A DNA stretch of 64,000 nt. Source: Dipylidium caninum (lineage: Eukaryota > Platyhelminthes > Cestoda > Cyclophyllidea > Dipylidiidae). Under the pieces are notes generated by a model that was given only the letters and a program-made list of their open reading frames with translations, ran no database searches and was not told where the DNA came from. Positions within the stretch are counted from its first letter, which is position 1. The number at the start of each line of letters is the position of its first letter. The stretch spans positions 62,001-126,000 of the forward strand of contig QEYB01000999.1 of the NCBI GenBank assembly GCA_017562135.1. Direction: 5' to 3'. Below, in pieces: positions 15,010 through 28,899 of the stretch. The translations under genes and the position numbers were made by a program.

Positions 15010-16886
15010 CTCCCTCTCCGCCCTCCCGACGTCGACAAACCTCGCCTACGACCGAGAGTGTCCACCTCAATGCCTTCGAGTCGGCGCGACTCGTGTCGGC
15101 TATACAACTGGGCCACACCAATTGTTTGAGACGCTACATCCTCGATCTCCTAGACGATACCTCTTATCGGAGGTCGTCCTCCGCAACCATTAGTTGTGGT
15201 AACAGTAATTTGGATCGCAGGGAGATGCCCCCACGAGCGGTATGCGAATGGATTACGGCGAGGCGCCAGCTCTTCTTAAGCCTCCAGGAGAGCACCTACA
15301 CCACGGAGTTTGAACAAACCTCTAGTCCGCTTATTTGGGCGGTGGACTGTCGAGAGTGGCCGTGCTTACGACTCATGTGCACCATCCAGGCGAGAGAGCA
15401 AGGGGGACCTAGCGAGACGACCTTCCAGGGAACAGTGTATAATCCTAGTCAACCGCAACCCGTTCGACGGCGATTATTTGGCTATACCACTGGACGTGGC
15501 CCACCCTTGCCCTACGCTTCCCAGACGTGTGTCTGCTGTTATCTGGAAGGGAGTCCCAGACAATCTGGGCAGTTAGCACTTCTCACCCATGAGAACATTC
15601 CCGCCGCTTTTAAAAACCGTCTTCGTCCCTTCGCCAATGTTATGCTTAGTGTTTCATTCTCTAACCTCTGCACTAGTGGTGGTCATTGCAGTCCCAACAA
15701 CGAGGTTGGCGGTTCCAGTCCAACGTTCGGGAGTTTCTTAAACATTCGAAATTGGAAGTCCGCTCAGTCTAGTCCTCGGAGAAGTGTTTCACCCACAACT
15801 CGGTCTCCCTGCTACTCGAGCAATAGAGCAGTCAACTCGATTATGCTAGTCGGATGTCTGACTACCGGGAAGCACGCACCGCGTCATTGGAAGCGTCCTA
15901 TGCCATACAGGAGCTTCTGGGTGCGCGGTTCGTACACCTATCAGTCAGTGCTGGACTACTTCTTTGCCACTGGTTACGAAAGCGTGGGTACGCATTGCGC
16001 ACTTCTACCGGACCGCTGTACGAACTGTGAGCACTGCAAACAGGACGACGACTACCCCAACTACCCCAACTATCCCACCGGCCCACTGGATGCACGTAAT
16101 GAAATATTTTTTGATCACTTCAACCAACTTGAACGCATGCTCCAGTCGTCCGGAGTCTCGGCGAATCGTTTGGATTCGGTTATGGCATTCAACGCTCTAT
16201 CCATCAGTGCGGGGCGTCGTCTGGCCGGTTGGTGTTGTCACGGCCTTGAAGGCGATCCAACCGTGGGAACAGATCCTGACGAGCCTTTGATCGAGTGGCG
16301 AATCCTTGCCACCTTGATAGACCATGGATTAGACGAATTCGAGTGGTTGGAGTTCCTCTCACCTCAACAAAATTTCATCGGACATGCTCTGTGTGTCCTC
16401 GCCTGGCCCATGCATGGATGGAGTCGAACCGAGTCTGCCAGTTTGACTCACCACCTATCTCGTAAGACGTCCGGCCCCCTTAGTGGATTTGGTGTGGGAG
16501 GTGGTAGTAGACGAATCCGCAGGAGGTCATCGTCTCCCCTAGAAAAGGATGGATTAGGTCATTCACTTCCATCAGCCCCTTTTGGCGCTGCGCTCAGACG
16601 ACAGGCTTGCCTTCTACTCATCAATCTTTGGTCCTTGGGCGCCTTCACGTCGCACCACATAGTCAGACGAAGGAATGGCAGCGCTCTCACAACTGGCCGC
16701 TCGGGCAGTCGGATTTGGGATCCGCGATCAGCCCCCCAACGCAGTCACAGTTATACAGCCAGTATGGAGGGTGGTGACCTGAGACGCATCATGCTGAGAA
16801 CAGTATCTGTCAAGTTCGATCAGATGGGGATGGTGAAGTCGCAATTCTGCGGCCTATTAAAATCCGCTATATATATTCAAAAATAA
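15010..16886 (+). CDS. Long unidentified open frame with ankyrin-like stretches
   Basis: One plus frame stays open for over 1.8 kb to the stop at 16886; the first ATG (15093) would give 597 residues. Such length is unlikely by chance. Two stretches in the frame fit the ankyrin pattern of small-x-Ala, Gly-His and Leu-Leu: one near 15095-15150 (SAIQLGHTNCLRRYILDLL) and one near 15330-15390 (SPLIWAVDCREWPCLRLMC). A third (IPLDVAHP) appears near 15480-15560 but in a different frame. The rest is rich in Ser, Arg, Trp and Cys, which is odd for a real protein, and two other plus frames are partly open across it (15310-15576, 15964-16290). It could be an ankyrin-type gene with indels or short introns, or a pseudogene. 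The family call is weak. Confidence 0.35.
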
Positions 16887-19800
16887 TAAGCCATTATAAT
16901 GGTTGAAAAACTCCCATCGGTAGTTGGACAGATAAGCTGGCCGGAAAAGAGAAAAAAATATATCGTACTGCCTCTCAAAACGCTATTCTTAATTGTCCTA
17001 CACCACCAGCCCACCACCCCTTCAGGCAGATGGGCGATGGAAATTTGAGACATAGTACGACCGTTGGAGCGCCAAGCAAAAGTATGTACGAACGGGCATT
17101 GTTCCAACCCCTAAGAACTGACTGGCGGCACGTGATTCTTCTGGCGCGGGATATTTTAATGCATGAACAGAGACTGCGTTATTCGCCTCGTGCAATAGCC
17201 AAACGGGCCTTTGTTTGTCCCGCTAAAAAAAGAGATAATTGGCTAGTAAACGCACAAATTTTCTTCCTCTATCAAATCACTCGAGCGCGCGTTTCCATTG
17301 CTATGCTATTTCTTCTGTGCTCCTGCGTTCACTGGAGCTGTTCATGGGTTCTAAAGTCCATTTTCGAATGTTGAGCACGGGGGAAGGAAACACTTACCTC
17401 CCCTATCATCAAATGAGGTTACTTCTGTTCAAATGAATTAGTTTTTGAGTAGCATACCAAACCACGTTAACTAAGGAGATTGAATTAAGAGAAAGTGGAG
17501 GTTAATGAATGAGCTCTCAGGCAGTCTTATGCACTCGGTCTTCGTACTTGTCACCTAGGGTCACCTCAGCTATTATGTCCTTCTCTTCCATCTCCTCCTC
17601 CCTTTCCGAGGGCAGGGGGTGCGATTTCCTGGAACTGCATAAATTAATGTCAACTTGGGTCATCATACCATTTAAACAGCCTCGATGGCCTAGCGGATGC
17701 AATAGATCAAAAGCGCCCAAGGGCTGCGAACGACGCCGAGGGAATGAGATGATGGGACAAATTAACCAACTAATTAATACATGTGTTTGTGTATTCCGAC
17801 TCCTTTCCCTTTTTTGCGGCAAATAGAGAAATTTAGTTTCCCCACTTAATGCTCGAGTTAAATACAGTGATACCTAGGTAGGCAGAATTGTTGTTTTTGC
17901 ACCAAGATGAGCTAGCGGGGGATTGGAGGTTTGTTAGGAAACAGGAGTATTTGATAGCGGGAATGAAGGTAGTCTTACCGCTCTTCTAACCATGGGCCAG
18001 CAACCTTCTGTCAATGTGGATGTGTACGCAAAGCGCTTCTGATTACCTCAGCTTCCGATACAAGCGGAAGCGCCAAATGCGACGATTAAACTATTTTAGA
18101 GTACGAAACCCCACCTCCTCGGAGCACAGGATGCGGGTCCACTCAAACGGGTTGAATGTGGTGGTGTGCGAGTGTTTCTGGTATCCGCGCCCCAGAAACC
18201 TCATTCTACACACCAAAGGCTGGGAAATAGTGTCGCCACAGTAGTGGTTTCTACTTTCTGACCACGACAACTACCCGTCGAGGTTGAGGAGCTCAGGCTT
18301 CTTCTTCACAGTCGAATTCAGTCCTACTAGCCGTTATATGGGGTGGATCTCGACGTCTTCTCCATCAATCTAACTTAAATGATGGAGGGGGAATGTGATT
18401 AGGGAGGAAACAATTTAATGTCATTCCTCACTGAAGATGTTTGTGACCCAATTTTGCTACCAGACTGAAAGTCAAGAGTAGCCAAAATTGAAGAGATAGG
18501 AGGCTGGACACAGCCTTTGATGCCGGCTGTTCTCTTATCTCCCCCTTGGCCTCATTCACATCGTCCGATCGAGCACTTTTCTTTGCGCCACAACAAATCA
18601 TTGACTACCCACTTCGCATGAGGTTCTAGATCAACCTGACGACTAGAAGACTCTTCTCCCCGCACACCAAGCATGAGGAAACCCACTGGAAAGCCTGACA
18701 GCCTGATTGCAGATGAGGGGAGGGAATGGAGGGTGAGGAATTTTTTAAGGCAGGGATGAGGAGGGAGTCCGAAACACTTCTCTCGGAAAGGAAGAGATGG
18801 AGAGTAACAATCCTTGTCTCCCCTCCAAGGGGACCTGGTAGATTGTCAGGTAGTAACTTGGCTCTTCTCCGAAGGCTGGTTCAGTCATCCTAGCGTTTGG
18901 AATGGAGATAAGAATCTAAAAATTCCTTCCGCATCCTCCAGCTAATCAAACCCAAATGATGACTTACTTAAGCCAATTTTTGACCTCTTGAAAGTGGGAC
19001 GGGGAGGGGGGGGGTTCGATTTCTACACGATTATATAAGGCCCTAACTATACTTACTAGTTCTGCCGATGACTCTTCTCGCATAACATTTATTATCAAAG
19101 ATTCAAACATACCAATAAACAGAGTTCAGAGTACTTATTTTGCCTTTTCCGCTTCTTCTTTTGTTACCTGCCTCGTTTGTCCTGCCGACGCCAGTCTCCC
19201 TTAATTCCCAACGAGGAGATGAAAATTTTTCTCCAGCATTGTAGACTTTCAGTTTCAGAGAATCAAGGGCCGACTCAGATCAGCGGCGTAAGCTTAAAAA
19301 GGCATAGCTTGGCTACCTACGATGAGGCTCAAGATTCTACCGACCTTGCGACATCTCAGACCATCATACGGCCGCATGTTAGTCGGATTACATCAAGGGG
19401 GAAGGGTGGGATCCTGCCAATCGAGACTTGGTTGTAACGCTCTTTGTTCACCTCTCTCGGTCCCTACCTCAATGTCCGATCTTGAAGCTTAGACAAATGT
19501 TTATTATTGTGTTGCCGTCGTACACACCTCAGAGTTAGATGGGATTGCGACTTCTCATGGTCTCTCGACAAGAAAGGACCCACGACCCCCCAAAAACACG
19601 TTTCTACTTTGTGAACCCCTCAAAGACGAGCTACGTTATGCAATTGGGTGACCTAATGAGGTGTGCTTTGAGCTAACTTAAAAGACTCCACGCATTCCTA
19701 TACCTACACATGTCCACACTGACCCTGTCACATAGGATGTGCGCCAACGTTCGATTAATGGCTGTCTTCGTGCTGTGCCTATCGCCTCTGATTCCGGAGA

Positions 19801-21840
19801 GTGGGTTGCGGAATCTCCTTCTACCGAGTTCTCGTTGTTTTGATATCGCCACCGAGTAATATTTCCATTTATGAGTACCGCAAGGGTAATAAGAACTCGG
19901 ATAGTAGCCCATAGCCATTGTTAATGGGCGAGGCTATCAGTAAAGCGATACTGCCACTACGACACATTAGCCCACTCTGCTTAGACTAGGAGCCTGGGCA
20001 GGCTACTGGTATCGCTGTTTGAGTTCCAAATCCGTAGACGCAACATAACAAATTTCAACCCACGAGTTTAAAAACGAGAGAGGCTAAGGGTACCGACTAC
20101 CAAGAACACGAGGACTGTCAGGGAGCACAAGTATGTTGTACTTTTCCCAAACTTCCGCAAAAATAGGTGCCAAAACGCCCTGATCCCCGGTAAGATCGAA
20201 ATACTGCTTTTTCATTGTGCATTCGATGTTGAAAACTCATAAAACTTAAAAACATGCTAATCGAGGTTGGTACACAACATTGTTGCGCTTCCATTTATTA
20301 GTAATGGGGGGAGATTTGGTTCAGCCACTTCAACCTTTCAAAGTGGACGATATTCCCATAGGCCTTGGTAACAACTCCCTGTTTATCTCTCTTGCCTGCC
20401 TCCCTTGTGTCTCCCCTGTAAAATACCGCTGTCTCTGAAACTCTTGACCGGTGAAGTATCCTCTTAAGTGCCAAAAAATATAATTATTGAGGGTAGCGAC
20501 AATTCATCGCCGCCCTGGAGCCGGACAGTCTTCTATTTTGCACCTACCCAATGGAGTACGAAGATAATGTGTCGTGTTAATACACTTAACACAGTTAGCA
20601 ATAACTAGTCCTCTGTCTTGGTGATAGAAAGAGGTGCCTATTTGGTGAAGTGCAGGTACATAGGCATCAGAGGGTCGCGAGAGCCTTGATGTGGCGGTTA
20701 ACAGACTCTCCAGTGTAAATCTCGTAGCGTCATCTAACAATTTGGTATGCCCTATTGCAACAAACCTTATTGGAGAGGGGAGGAACAATGAGGCAATCTT
20801 ATCCCTAATGTTATGTATTTCTGACATCGGGGGAAACCCGAAGGCAAAGCGTGTTGTAGCAACAGTTACATGTACAGGGCAGCAGTTCAAGCGGTTCTAT
20901 CATTGTCCGGAATCTGAAAAAGGGGCGGTTTGTGACCCTATTCAATCTCGTCTCGCCTAAGGAATGTGGATCAATTTTTAGGTTGAACCTGTCAAAGTGA
21001 AAATAAATGGGTTCAGACAACTAACCCTTGTCCTTTCCGTTTCTCTCCGGGCATGTCAACAGAATTGGTGGCCAGTAGTTGAATGATGAAACCGTTATAA
21101 CACTCAATTTGCTGGTGTTAAGACTGTACATTCCTGACTGGACAATGGCCTTCCTCGGACTATAGTTGGAAGGAAAGAGTTTAAGTTAATGAGGAGGAAG
21201 AAGCCATAATTAAGGATAGCGAGATCCGAAAAGTACATCTCTAGTCCCCGTAATTAGTAGGAGCATTGTGTCTTGCTGTCATGTTAACATGTGGGGGAAA
21301 TCCGTCCTCTAGGGAAAGCCAGCTCTTTCCACAAACGATTTCGAAGTGGTTTCGTGTTCCAATCCGCCAATTACGATTCTCCACCAATAAGTCAACTTCC
21401 AAGAGATATGTAATAGAACCTATATGATGCTTAAGTAGAGTTGGCTATGCATCCCAGTGTCAATCAAACTGACAACCACGAGTATGAACAAGGTGAGTCA
21501 GTTGGCGGCCCACTCGCCAGACAAATTGGTGGGGCGACCGAGCTCTAAGGTGACAACGTTTTCGAAGGTGACGTTAGCCACGGACATGATAAAGTGTTGT
21601 ACCGGTGAAAAACGGGATGTGATGGGGGAGGGGAAAGCTGTCATCTCTGTGGTGACATAGTAAAGCCAGTAAAATAATGTTAGACTGTGCAACATCGAAA
21701 TAGGCATGGCTCGAGGGCCACGTCAGCCAACTTGGTGAGTGAAGCGTCCTCTGGCCTCAAAAATATAAGGCTTTTTCTCCTTTCGCGATGTTTTTTAATG
21801 TTGAGGATAGAGAACACTCGAAAAATCTGGTTGTTTCCAT
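16887..21840. other. Non-coding stretch
   Basis: No supported gene. A tRNA-like A-box string (TGGCCTAGCGGATGC) occurs at about 17687-17701, with short flanking complementarity (CCTCG...CGAGG) about 60 nt apart, but there is no convincing anticodon arm or B box, so I do not call a tRNA. Confidence 0.4.
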
Positions 21841-21849
21841 AGGAGCCGC

Positions 21850-22325
21850 TTGAATTCCTTCTCCGATGGTCCTACCTCCAGGCTCTGTGGAGGTCGGCAT
21901 TATCTGGAACACCGCTTCCAGAGCCTTTGTATTGTTCGGAGTCAACAAGGACCACACTACACCACAGATGCCACTCGCCAGAGCTTACACCGTACCCTGC
22001 CTCACCATCGGCTCGCAACATCCGCACCTACCAACCAGTCTCTCTACGTCTCCTCACACGTCGTGCGGTGCGAAGTTATATGGCTCGAGCTGAAATGACA
22101 CGTCGCCATGGCTTCTCGTCGGCGGTAACACCACCCTTGGCAGTCCCGGCGCTCCAACGCTTCCTTGGCTACTTCCACAAGCTGGAGCACATGTTAGGTA
22201 CGCCTCTGCCAAAGGCGCTCCAAATCCTCCTGTCTCTAACCACAACGAACCCCACTAACCCAGTCTGGACAAGCAGTGAGGAAGTTAAACCCGCGACGAA
22301 TTGGAGAGTAAGGGATGACGTTCCA
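21850..22325 (+). other. Possible exon fragment, overlapping open frames
   Basis: Three overlapping plus frames are open here. The one at 21927-22328 contains a stretch (FLGYFHKLEHMLG) that loosely resembles one in the long frame at about 16105-16140 (FFDHFNQLERMLQ). Downstream at about 22480-22610 another open stretch ends at a good donor (CTACG|gtgagt). These may be exons of the same gene as the 15 kb frame, or coincidence. I cannot assign a product. Confidence 0.2.
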
Positions 22326-22619
22326 TGATGTGACCTCGCCGGTCTCCAACTGTTTTCACGAGACAGAGATTCTCGCTTATCGCGAATTACGTGTAAGTTA
22401 ACTGATCAAATAAAGGGAAATTGCTGAATACACTTATCCTATCTTGATTAATTTCTTCCAACTATCTGGTATCCCTACCCGTGGTCCATCCGCTTGGGAA
22501 AAGTACGCATCCCGGCTTTAGCGGTGCGCGGAGTACTGATGAGGCTGCGGATCCCTGCGCGGCGTCGTAACCTCCGCTTTAACGGCTATGGTAAAACCGT
22601 TTCACGGTTTCTACGGTGA

Positions 22620-25600
22620 GTCAAGCGCCCTCATCTTAGAGGCGAAATTTTAAGGTCACATTTGCCACCGCGACGAAACCGGATTACGATCTCTTCGTTC
22701 TGGCTTGGCTGCCGTATATATCTCATCATGCCAACCACACAGCACGCATACTGCGATCGGGATTATCTGTGGCCAATCGAACAGCCGCAAGTTGAGTTAA
22801 GCCTATCCAAATGAATGTCAGTGACCACGTCGGAGCAAATTTGACTCATTGATTCGGAAGTGCTGCGCATGTTTGGGAGAAGTAAAGTGGGTGGAATAAG
22901 TAGGTAGGGAAACTGAAAGGTGTCCAAGACCGTAAAGCCGAAATCGCAGCTTTTGGGCATGTTAAAGGTTCCATTTGCTACGATGGCGCCTCGGTCGGCT
23001 AAACGATATCGTCAACCGCTGTAACTGCAGTCTGAATTTTTTGTACCCGCTCAAGATAGTGATATCTCTATCGTGACACTCATGTGTCCGATTGCTGGTG
23101 ATCAGGTACCCAGGTGTTGATGAAGGAAGGGAATTGACGGCAATTTTGTCGACTTTTTGAACCTCGAGACCCCAACTCCCTATTATCTAATTGGTCTGAC
23201 TCACGCCTTCTTCGTCAATTCATGATTGAGAAGAAAGAATCCGTCAGAGAAGGGGAGTTTTCTTGAAACATGGAACCAAACGCTGCCTTAGTAGAAGAGA
23301 TGAGGCATTTCATGGACGTTAAGGTACGGATGATTGTTCTGCATTTCCTAGTCTATCACAATGCTCAATTCATGATGCGGTGAAGCAAAGCTCGTGATAG
23401 GCCTAATCCCTATAGAAAGCTTATAATAACCCACTTGCACCACTTTCATAGCTAGGTGACCGGCAGTATGAGAAACATAATGTCTCCTCGACGAGGACGT
23501 GAAATCGTGGGCCCAAATGGAACGCTTTTTCATTTGCTATGCGAGGATTTGGACGCACATCGTCTAGAAGGAACTATCCACCTTCTCACTTTGAAATGTG
23601 CTTCTTACTCCACGGCCTCATCAGCGCGTCCGCTCACGTCAGTTGTCTCGATCCTTTGTTCTCGCCGTTCTAAAGCTGACCCTGATTTTCCCCTGAAGAG
23701 ACCAATCTGGTAATATAAACACGGAAAAGGACGAATAGCTGCGTTCCCCTACACCCCCTCGCCCCCCTCCCGATATATACCAGCAATCCACACATACGTT
23801 CGCATGAGAGTGTGGATCTATGCAAACCGGCTAAACGCCGCGGCCAGAAGTGACAAATATGGTGTCATACAACTGACAGCCCACTATATCCCCTTAGGAA
23901 GAAGACGTTGAGTGGCAGAAGACCTCCCACCAAAGGAAGGGATTTGAGAGGAACCTTCAATTCAATCGCAGATTTTAACTCACCTCTTATTAGGTGGGTT
24001 GTGCCATTTAGTAAGTTGAACATCGGGAAATTCCCAGATTTGCCAGAGTGGCTCATTCATCCAGAGAGTTGCAGGACACTGCCGCTAAAACGGCTAAAGC
24101 TTCAGAGATTCAGACCACTTCTCCCCGGAGGCGTGCATGATCCGACTCGACTGTCACCCCTCTTTCCTAAACCCTCCCGCATTACCTCAAACGGAGGTGT
24201 CCAACATGATTACTCAACTAACTCCTGAGAACAGTCAACAGAGTGTTCAGGGCTGGTAGTTCTTACCCCATTTTCCCTTCATCTACTGTTGCCACGAGCA
24301 TGCAAATGCGATAGCGCTTACTTAAGGCTGGGGATTACTCAGAGATATTGTTACACTATGCAGGTGAAATCACTTACCTTCACCTCGCCACCACTGGCTG
24401 ACACTTGAAGTAGTGCTGAGAGAGGCACACGTAGGGACGATTTTCTTCGTGTCGGCACGCATTTCACTGACATAATAGGAGCTTCCCCTCCTCCTGTCTC
24501 GCATTTGGCGCGCGCCTGACGGTCCAGCATCTAACAAGTCCCGTGGTGTGGCTACTGTTGTTGAATAAAATAAGCAGAATAAGAGACGAAGCAGTGAAAC
24601 ATGGCGACGGCGGTTCATCTTCTTCTAAACATGCCCAGAGACATCAAGAATAAACAGTTAAGTAAGAACCGGTGGCTCAGTAATGGGACGTAAACATGTT
24701 TGCCTCGGGAAATTCGGTGATTGGTCAAGTTGCCGATCAGATTGAGCACATGAATTCCTACTGCTTACTCCCACTTGTCTAACGCACGACACTGGTTGTT
24801 TTATGTGAGAAAAGAAGGGTTTCGTGCCTCGAATAAGTTAAAGATTGAGGAACTGGTGACCGGGTCATAGGAGAGAGGAGAGGGGGATTTCAGAATTGCC
24901 TCGTTCCCTTTTTACACTTCAGCAAGAAGGCGGCCGGTAACCGGGCAACTCCCACATCTCAGAAGGCCGGATAGTTGGATGGTGCTTACGGGCTGCGATT
25001 AGTAATCGAATGTGGGGAAAGTCGGTGCCTAACTCACCCCGAACGTCCCCACGGTTCGGTGCATGATGGATCCTCCTCGGCTCCTCGCAAAAGTGATTCG
25101 TACCACACTTCATTTCTAAAGCTTTCGAAAACTAAACAGGTTACTAATTACAGCTTTTAGTAGAAGATTATGAATAACCAGTTGATTCAAGGGCGTAATT
25201 CCGATTGAGCAGTCAAATCAAGAGTCAGTGAACTACACGAACAACTTTAGCCGCTATTCCCACATGCCGGGACTAAAATACCCATCTGTGTGAACCTTAG
25301 CCCACACCTTTGGCCCATTCTCCTCCTCCTCATCTCCTCAACTCAACCGCAGACACCGAAATGAAGGATTGAACCTCTAATTAAGCGGTGTTTAGAAAGT
25401 ATAGAAAAGGGATCACTGGAAATCCCTTCGACTTGCTTCATGTGGCGAGGGAAAACTCATCGGTTTCCGTCATACCAACGGTCCAAGTCAGACAGTTAAC
25501 CTGGTCGAAAAGACATTCTTCTTACCTGGGAGTAAATGCGGAAGAGGAGAGATTGGAAGGAATCGAGATGTTATGAAATGCGGGTAGAGGCGACAATGGC

Positions 25601-28600
25601 GAGAATACCATTTCTCCTCCCCTCAGTCTCGTCACTTGTGACACCTAACCTATAGTCGGCTCGAGGACAGGCAGTACTTCGTGATGACATGCCTTCGCTC
25701 TGTACTCCTAATCCATTTTGATATGAGCACTACCGCCGTGCCGTCGTCAAACAAAGTCCATTGGTTTCATACGACTATGTTCAGTGAAGAGCTGAAAGTG
25801 AAACAACTGGCTTTAAAACTTTGAGTAACTGAGGGGAGGGGCAAGGGTGATGGGACAAAGAGAGGTAAAGAATGAAGATAATTTGGCCCGCTTCCTCACC
25901 CGAGGATTTAAGACAGTAGGTCATGAATTATTCGCTCAAATTTTATAACGGAGCCTGTTCCTGTTCACTTTTACCTTTTCTTATCCCCAATGGTTAGGTA
26001 GTGAAGCAGAAGGCTTGTTTGTTAGCATTGTACCTGAAGCAGCCCTAATCTTCTCGCCTCCCACCTCCCAATGCAAATATTCCATTTAATGTCTACCAAA
26101 AGGGAAAGTTTGCCGATAAGCAATTCATGGGGGACGCCGCGATAAGGCAAAACGATCTTTAGGTGAAGAGGCTAGGTTTGGGGATGCGGGTGGTGGCTTC
26201 TTGGGAAAGGAAGGTAAGAGTGGGCCAACAGGGTTCCTACCATTCGTGCAACATAATTGATGTGGCCGCGTTTTTTGCTCCTGCCCACCTGACGCGTCAG
26301 AGTACTTTGTCGGCACCTCGTCTTCCTGAAGGTAACTTTTGATTACAATCACTGACTGCGAGTCATTGGAACGCTCAGGTTACTGTTCTTGTTTTAATAA
26401 ATATCAAGGAGGTAAAAGTCGATGTAAAATGAAGAAGCTGTGAGGTTAGCTTTATGTGGTAGTGAAGCATGGAAACACCACCGCACCACGCTGACGTGCG
26501 TGAATGCAAAGTAGGATGGTATCGACGTGAAAAACATGGGAACATTGAGGTGGGTGGGAGAAGGAGAGCACACCTCTGCTGTTACTTGCCCTATCTCCAT
26601 TATTACCTCGGCCTTCCAAACTCGCTCAATGGTGGATTGAGGCTTCTGTCAAGGCATAATGAGACGCATATGGCCTTATTGCCGACAAGTACCCAGTGTA
26701 CAATTTAAACGCTTGGATAGAGCAAAGGATGTAAATGCAGAGATTGATAATGCCTTTCGCTTTTCCTCAGTCTTAGAACGAAATAGGAGAGACCAATTTC
26801 AATGGGAAGGGAATAAAAGGTTGGAGCGGAGAACTGTCCAAGTGTCTAGTACTATAATGTGGATCAAACCCCTTTTCTCTTCCAACGGAATATCTCGAAG
26901 TTGCGATTCTCAATCTCCCGTCATTCCCTACTGAAGTCCTGAACGCGATGAATGATTTTTACCTTTTATTTCTCTTAAAACACACCACTTCGTTTTTACC
27001 TCGTAACCTAGCAAACTGGCCTGTCGTACCGGCAAGCATTCCAATGTCACAACGAGGTTTTGTTGTTCTGTCGTTACCGACCAAATACCAATTGGCCATC
27101 CAGACTATCGTACCCTATTACGCCCTCGCTGATGGTCCATTGAGGTCCCAAATGGCCACAAATTTCCAAAAGGGGATAGAAGCGTTTAATTTAGGGGAGA
27201 GGATAGGTGGTGAGGAGGGTGAGCGATAACCACATCAAACCATGTTAATGAAACAGTACTTTTTCACACGCTCGCCAGTTCTCGTTTAACTGCCTTATCT
27301 ATAGTCATATTAACAAATGCATCCATCTGCCAAATTTGAAAGCAGATGAGTGGGCGCTCAAACTTCATCTCTAACCGCATGTGTGCGTGTGCGATTGTAC
27401 CATCTGCGCCTATACGAGGAGAAACAGAGCACCTTTTGATGAATAAGCGTCAGAAAAGTGGCCACAGCTGTTTAATAGTAGCTTTTACGAGCGTCTGTTT
27501 AGGCTATGCCACGAAATATGGAATGAAAGTGACATTTTGCTGTAGACACTGCAGAACAGCTGCATACCTCGTTAGATGACGACGCCAGGAGATAACACAG
27601 ATTAAGGGATAGGCGTCACCTTTAGGCTTACGAGTGACGGGGCTTTTTTCGGCCTCGTTGAGTCTCGTCAGCTTTATCTTTTGTCAGTACCTCGTCCGGT
27701 GGAGTAGCATTGTCAGGGTTTCCATGCCCCCTCTAGTTACAGTATCTGTGAATGGAGAAGCCCGAGACTTTTGACCGAGCTGGCAAGCAGGTTGATGAGT
27801 CTCCTCTGTCTTTTCCTTTTACTCGCTTCGCCAAACCCGAAAGTGATGCAAAGCTTTCCTCCGTCTACCTGTGAGGCACTGAGATTAGTTAGTAGCATTG
27901 GGTGATGAAGGGAGAGTCGAGCACCACCCAGGTCAGACGTGCTAGTTAAGTGAAGGGCGAAAGGGCTGCCGTTCGATTCGGAACCCCTCTCGACGAGCAC
28001 TATCGACTACCCAACCATAGGATAGATGTGTATAATACTTCTACTTAAATTATTCCAGTAAAGGTTGTTGGTAATTTTTTCTGTTCTCTTAAGCCTAACA
28101 AAAGTCAAATTTGTTCCGAGATTCCGTCACACAGTGAATCATCCCTCCTTCGGGAGAGGAGGTGGACGAGCTCCAGCCACGCTGATGTGTGGTAGTTAAA
28201 CAGGCAGCTTGGATGATACCAAGTAGAATTCGGTACTTAGCAAAGACAGTAACCAAAATAAAGCCCACATTTACGAAAAATAAATTTCGGATCGCACCCC
28301 AACAAAGAGACAAAGGCCTCCAGCCCCCCTCCTTTCTCCTCATCTTTGAAATTTTTTTCTTCGTGCAATATGCTACCTAGTCCCCGATCCTAAAGTATGC
28401 GATTTATGATCAAGCAGTCAATACGAGTGACACTTCTACGGCACACTTTCCCCAAGATTACAAGGATGTGCTAACAGAAACGGAGCTGAGTAGGCTGGGA
28501 GGAGACTATAAGGCACTCGCTCGGATAGGGAGACGAAAACCCGAATCACGCGATTGTTGAGGCTTGCAGGAGGGATAGAGGAGACTTCGGTCCACTTCCT

Positions 28601-28880
28601 CTTCTCCCGAGTTATATACTGGTTATTGATTACGTTTATTGGCCTCTTTCCATACAGGGTGGCAAAAATTAGTCGGTACGCAAAAGTTGCATCATATTGA
28701 ATACTTTAATACGAAACTCGTGAACACATCCGCACACACGCCCATTACGCCAACGTGGCGTTTGTGATTGGTCATTCTCGATGCTCCGAGTTAACATTCC
28801 GCATTCTAATTGGTCGCGTAGTAAAACTTAGTAGCGATACGCCCCTGCAGCTCCCATTCCTGTGCTATAATACTCGAAAG
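22620..28880. other. Non-coding stretch
   Basis: Only short open frames without family resemblance. No repeats or RNA genes were recognised. It lies upstream of the TPPP gene and may contain its promoter and 5' untranslated exon. Confidence 0.45.
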
Positions 28881-28899
28881 GTAGGTGAAACGTGAGATC

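Noticed and set aside
17681..17741. tRNA gene
   Set aside because: An A-box-like string and a short terminal pairing exist, but the span is too short, and the anticodon arm and B box are not convincing.
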